A program made the position numbers and the translations under genes. A DNA stretch of 32,763 nucleotides, from the NCBI GenBank assembly GCA_004554665.1, contig SFKY01000023.1:1-32763 (forward strand). Reading direction: 5' to 3'. Within the stretch, counting starts at the first letter, position 1; every line of letters begins with the position of its first letter. Under the pieces are notes generated by a model. That model was not told the DNA's origin and searched no databases. It worked only from the letters and a program-made list of their open reading frames with translations. Origin of the DNA: Bacteroidales bacterium (GTDB lineage: Bacteria; Bacteroidota; Bacteroidia; Bacteroidales; Bacteroidaceae). This document shows, in pieces, positions 32,359 through 32,763 of this stretch.

Positions 32359-32763
32359 TTACACGGGCACCTTCATGACGATTTTTTTGACCGCCTTGCA
32401 CTCGCCGGCGCTGCAGCGGGGTTTGTGCGCACACTCAGGCTCTATGACAATGAATTCACCGGTGTGCAGGAAAACTCTCCCGGGAAACTCCGGTTCATGG
32501 TACAGGGTCCATTCTTTCTCATCATCATGCGGCACACTGACGCTCAGGTGTTCGCGGCTATAAACGCCGATGTACTCCTCGCCCTCAGCCATGTAATGAA
32601 TGTCGAATGCAAGATCATGCGTTTCAAACGGCAGCGACTCTTCAGGGCTGGTTACATAATGCTGGATATTTGCATATACACCATGCTCCAAATCAATTCT
32701 TCCTTCCGGCAGGCTCGCGAGATCCTTTCTGTTTAAAAACTCAAAAGCCGTTTTGAATTTCGG
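32359..32763 (-). CDS. YhcH/YjgK/YiaL (DUF386) family protein, 5' end beyond window
   Basis: A partial frame of 134 codons open to the right edge; the true start lies outside. Visible residues KTAFEFLNRKDLASLPEGRIDLEHGVYANIQHY, then ETHDLAFDIHYMAEGEEYIGV, FIVIEPECAHKPRC and the terminal KKIVMKVPV are diagnostic of the cupin-like YhcH/YjgK/YiaL family (also called EbgC-like). These are found in sialic acid and sugar-acid catabolic operons and may act as sugar anomerases or isomerases. The conserved H/E residues fit metal binding. Downstream lies the sugar-binding protein of an ABC importer, so both belong to one foreign uptake locus. The TTG at 32691 is not needed as a start because the frame continues upstream. 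The 114 bp between the two genes (32245-32358) holds no further gene. Confidence 0.85.
   Translation of the reverse strand, partial: PKFKTAFEFLNRKDLASLPEGRIDLEHGVYANIQHYVTSPEESLPFETHDLAFDIHYMAEGEEYIGVYSREHLSVSVPHDDEKEWTLYHEPEFPGRVFLHTGEFIVIEPECAHKPRCSAGECKAVKKIVMKVPV

Overview
Most of this window (about 1-31150) reads as the chromosome of a Bacteroidales bacterium, probably Prevotellaceae-like. The signs are promoters of the Bacteroidetes type (TTTG, about 19 bp, TAnnTTTG), A-rich start regions without Shine-Dalgarno sequences, SusD-type and DUF4831 proteins, a Bacteroidetes-type inositol phosphate synthase and TPR/TM/HTH regulator fragments. The last ~1.6 kb (about 31165-32763) looks like a different organism, a Firmicutes/Clostridia-like sugar-uptake locus. 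It is joined in frame to the C-terminal half of a SusD protein.

Layout: 1-577 is a leader with a paired palindrome and a promoter. 578-6583 is a four-gene operon for N-glycan mannose use: lipoprotein GH92 alpha-mannosidase, periplasmic GH125 alpha-1,6-mannosidase, MFS transporter and cytoplasmic GH130 phosphorylase. 6711-9530 holds a MerR/GyrI-like regulator behind a 19-bp-spacer promoter, and the ABC-F factor EttA. 9813-11804 holds an aquaporin and a FucP-type transporter. 12251-15053 holds inositol-3-phosphate synthase and class II aldolase. 15410-19958 holds an internally shortened TPR-sensor-like gene, an SH3-like exported protein, an inositol monophosphatase family enzyme, a DUF4831 protein and the NAD(P)HX repair enzyme. 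20049-24386 is a housekeeping block: hpt-adk, then obgE-pgeF-M23 peptidase.

24433-26131 is a gene graveyard. It holds fragments of two Mu-like phage structural genes on the minus strand, interleaved with pieces of a TPR/TM/HTH regulator on the plus strand, and an unexplained pair of 42-bp direct repeats. 26182-31150 holds a small membrane protein, a large palindrome, a double-thioredoxin exported protein, and a lipoprotein of the SusCD-associated zinc metallohydrolase type. That lipoprotein has no HExxH motif and carries a ~148-residue Gly/Thr repeat. It overlaps the SusD C-terminal half.

The items most worth a second look are the SBP-SusD chimera (most likely an assembly join, but in frame), the Gly/Thr-rich metal-site-less lipoprotein, the phage/TPR mosaic, and two families of dispersed intergenic palindromes. 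I see no CRISPR array, rRNA, tRNA or complete mobile element. All functional calls are from motif reading without database search.
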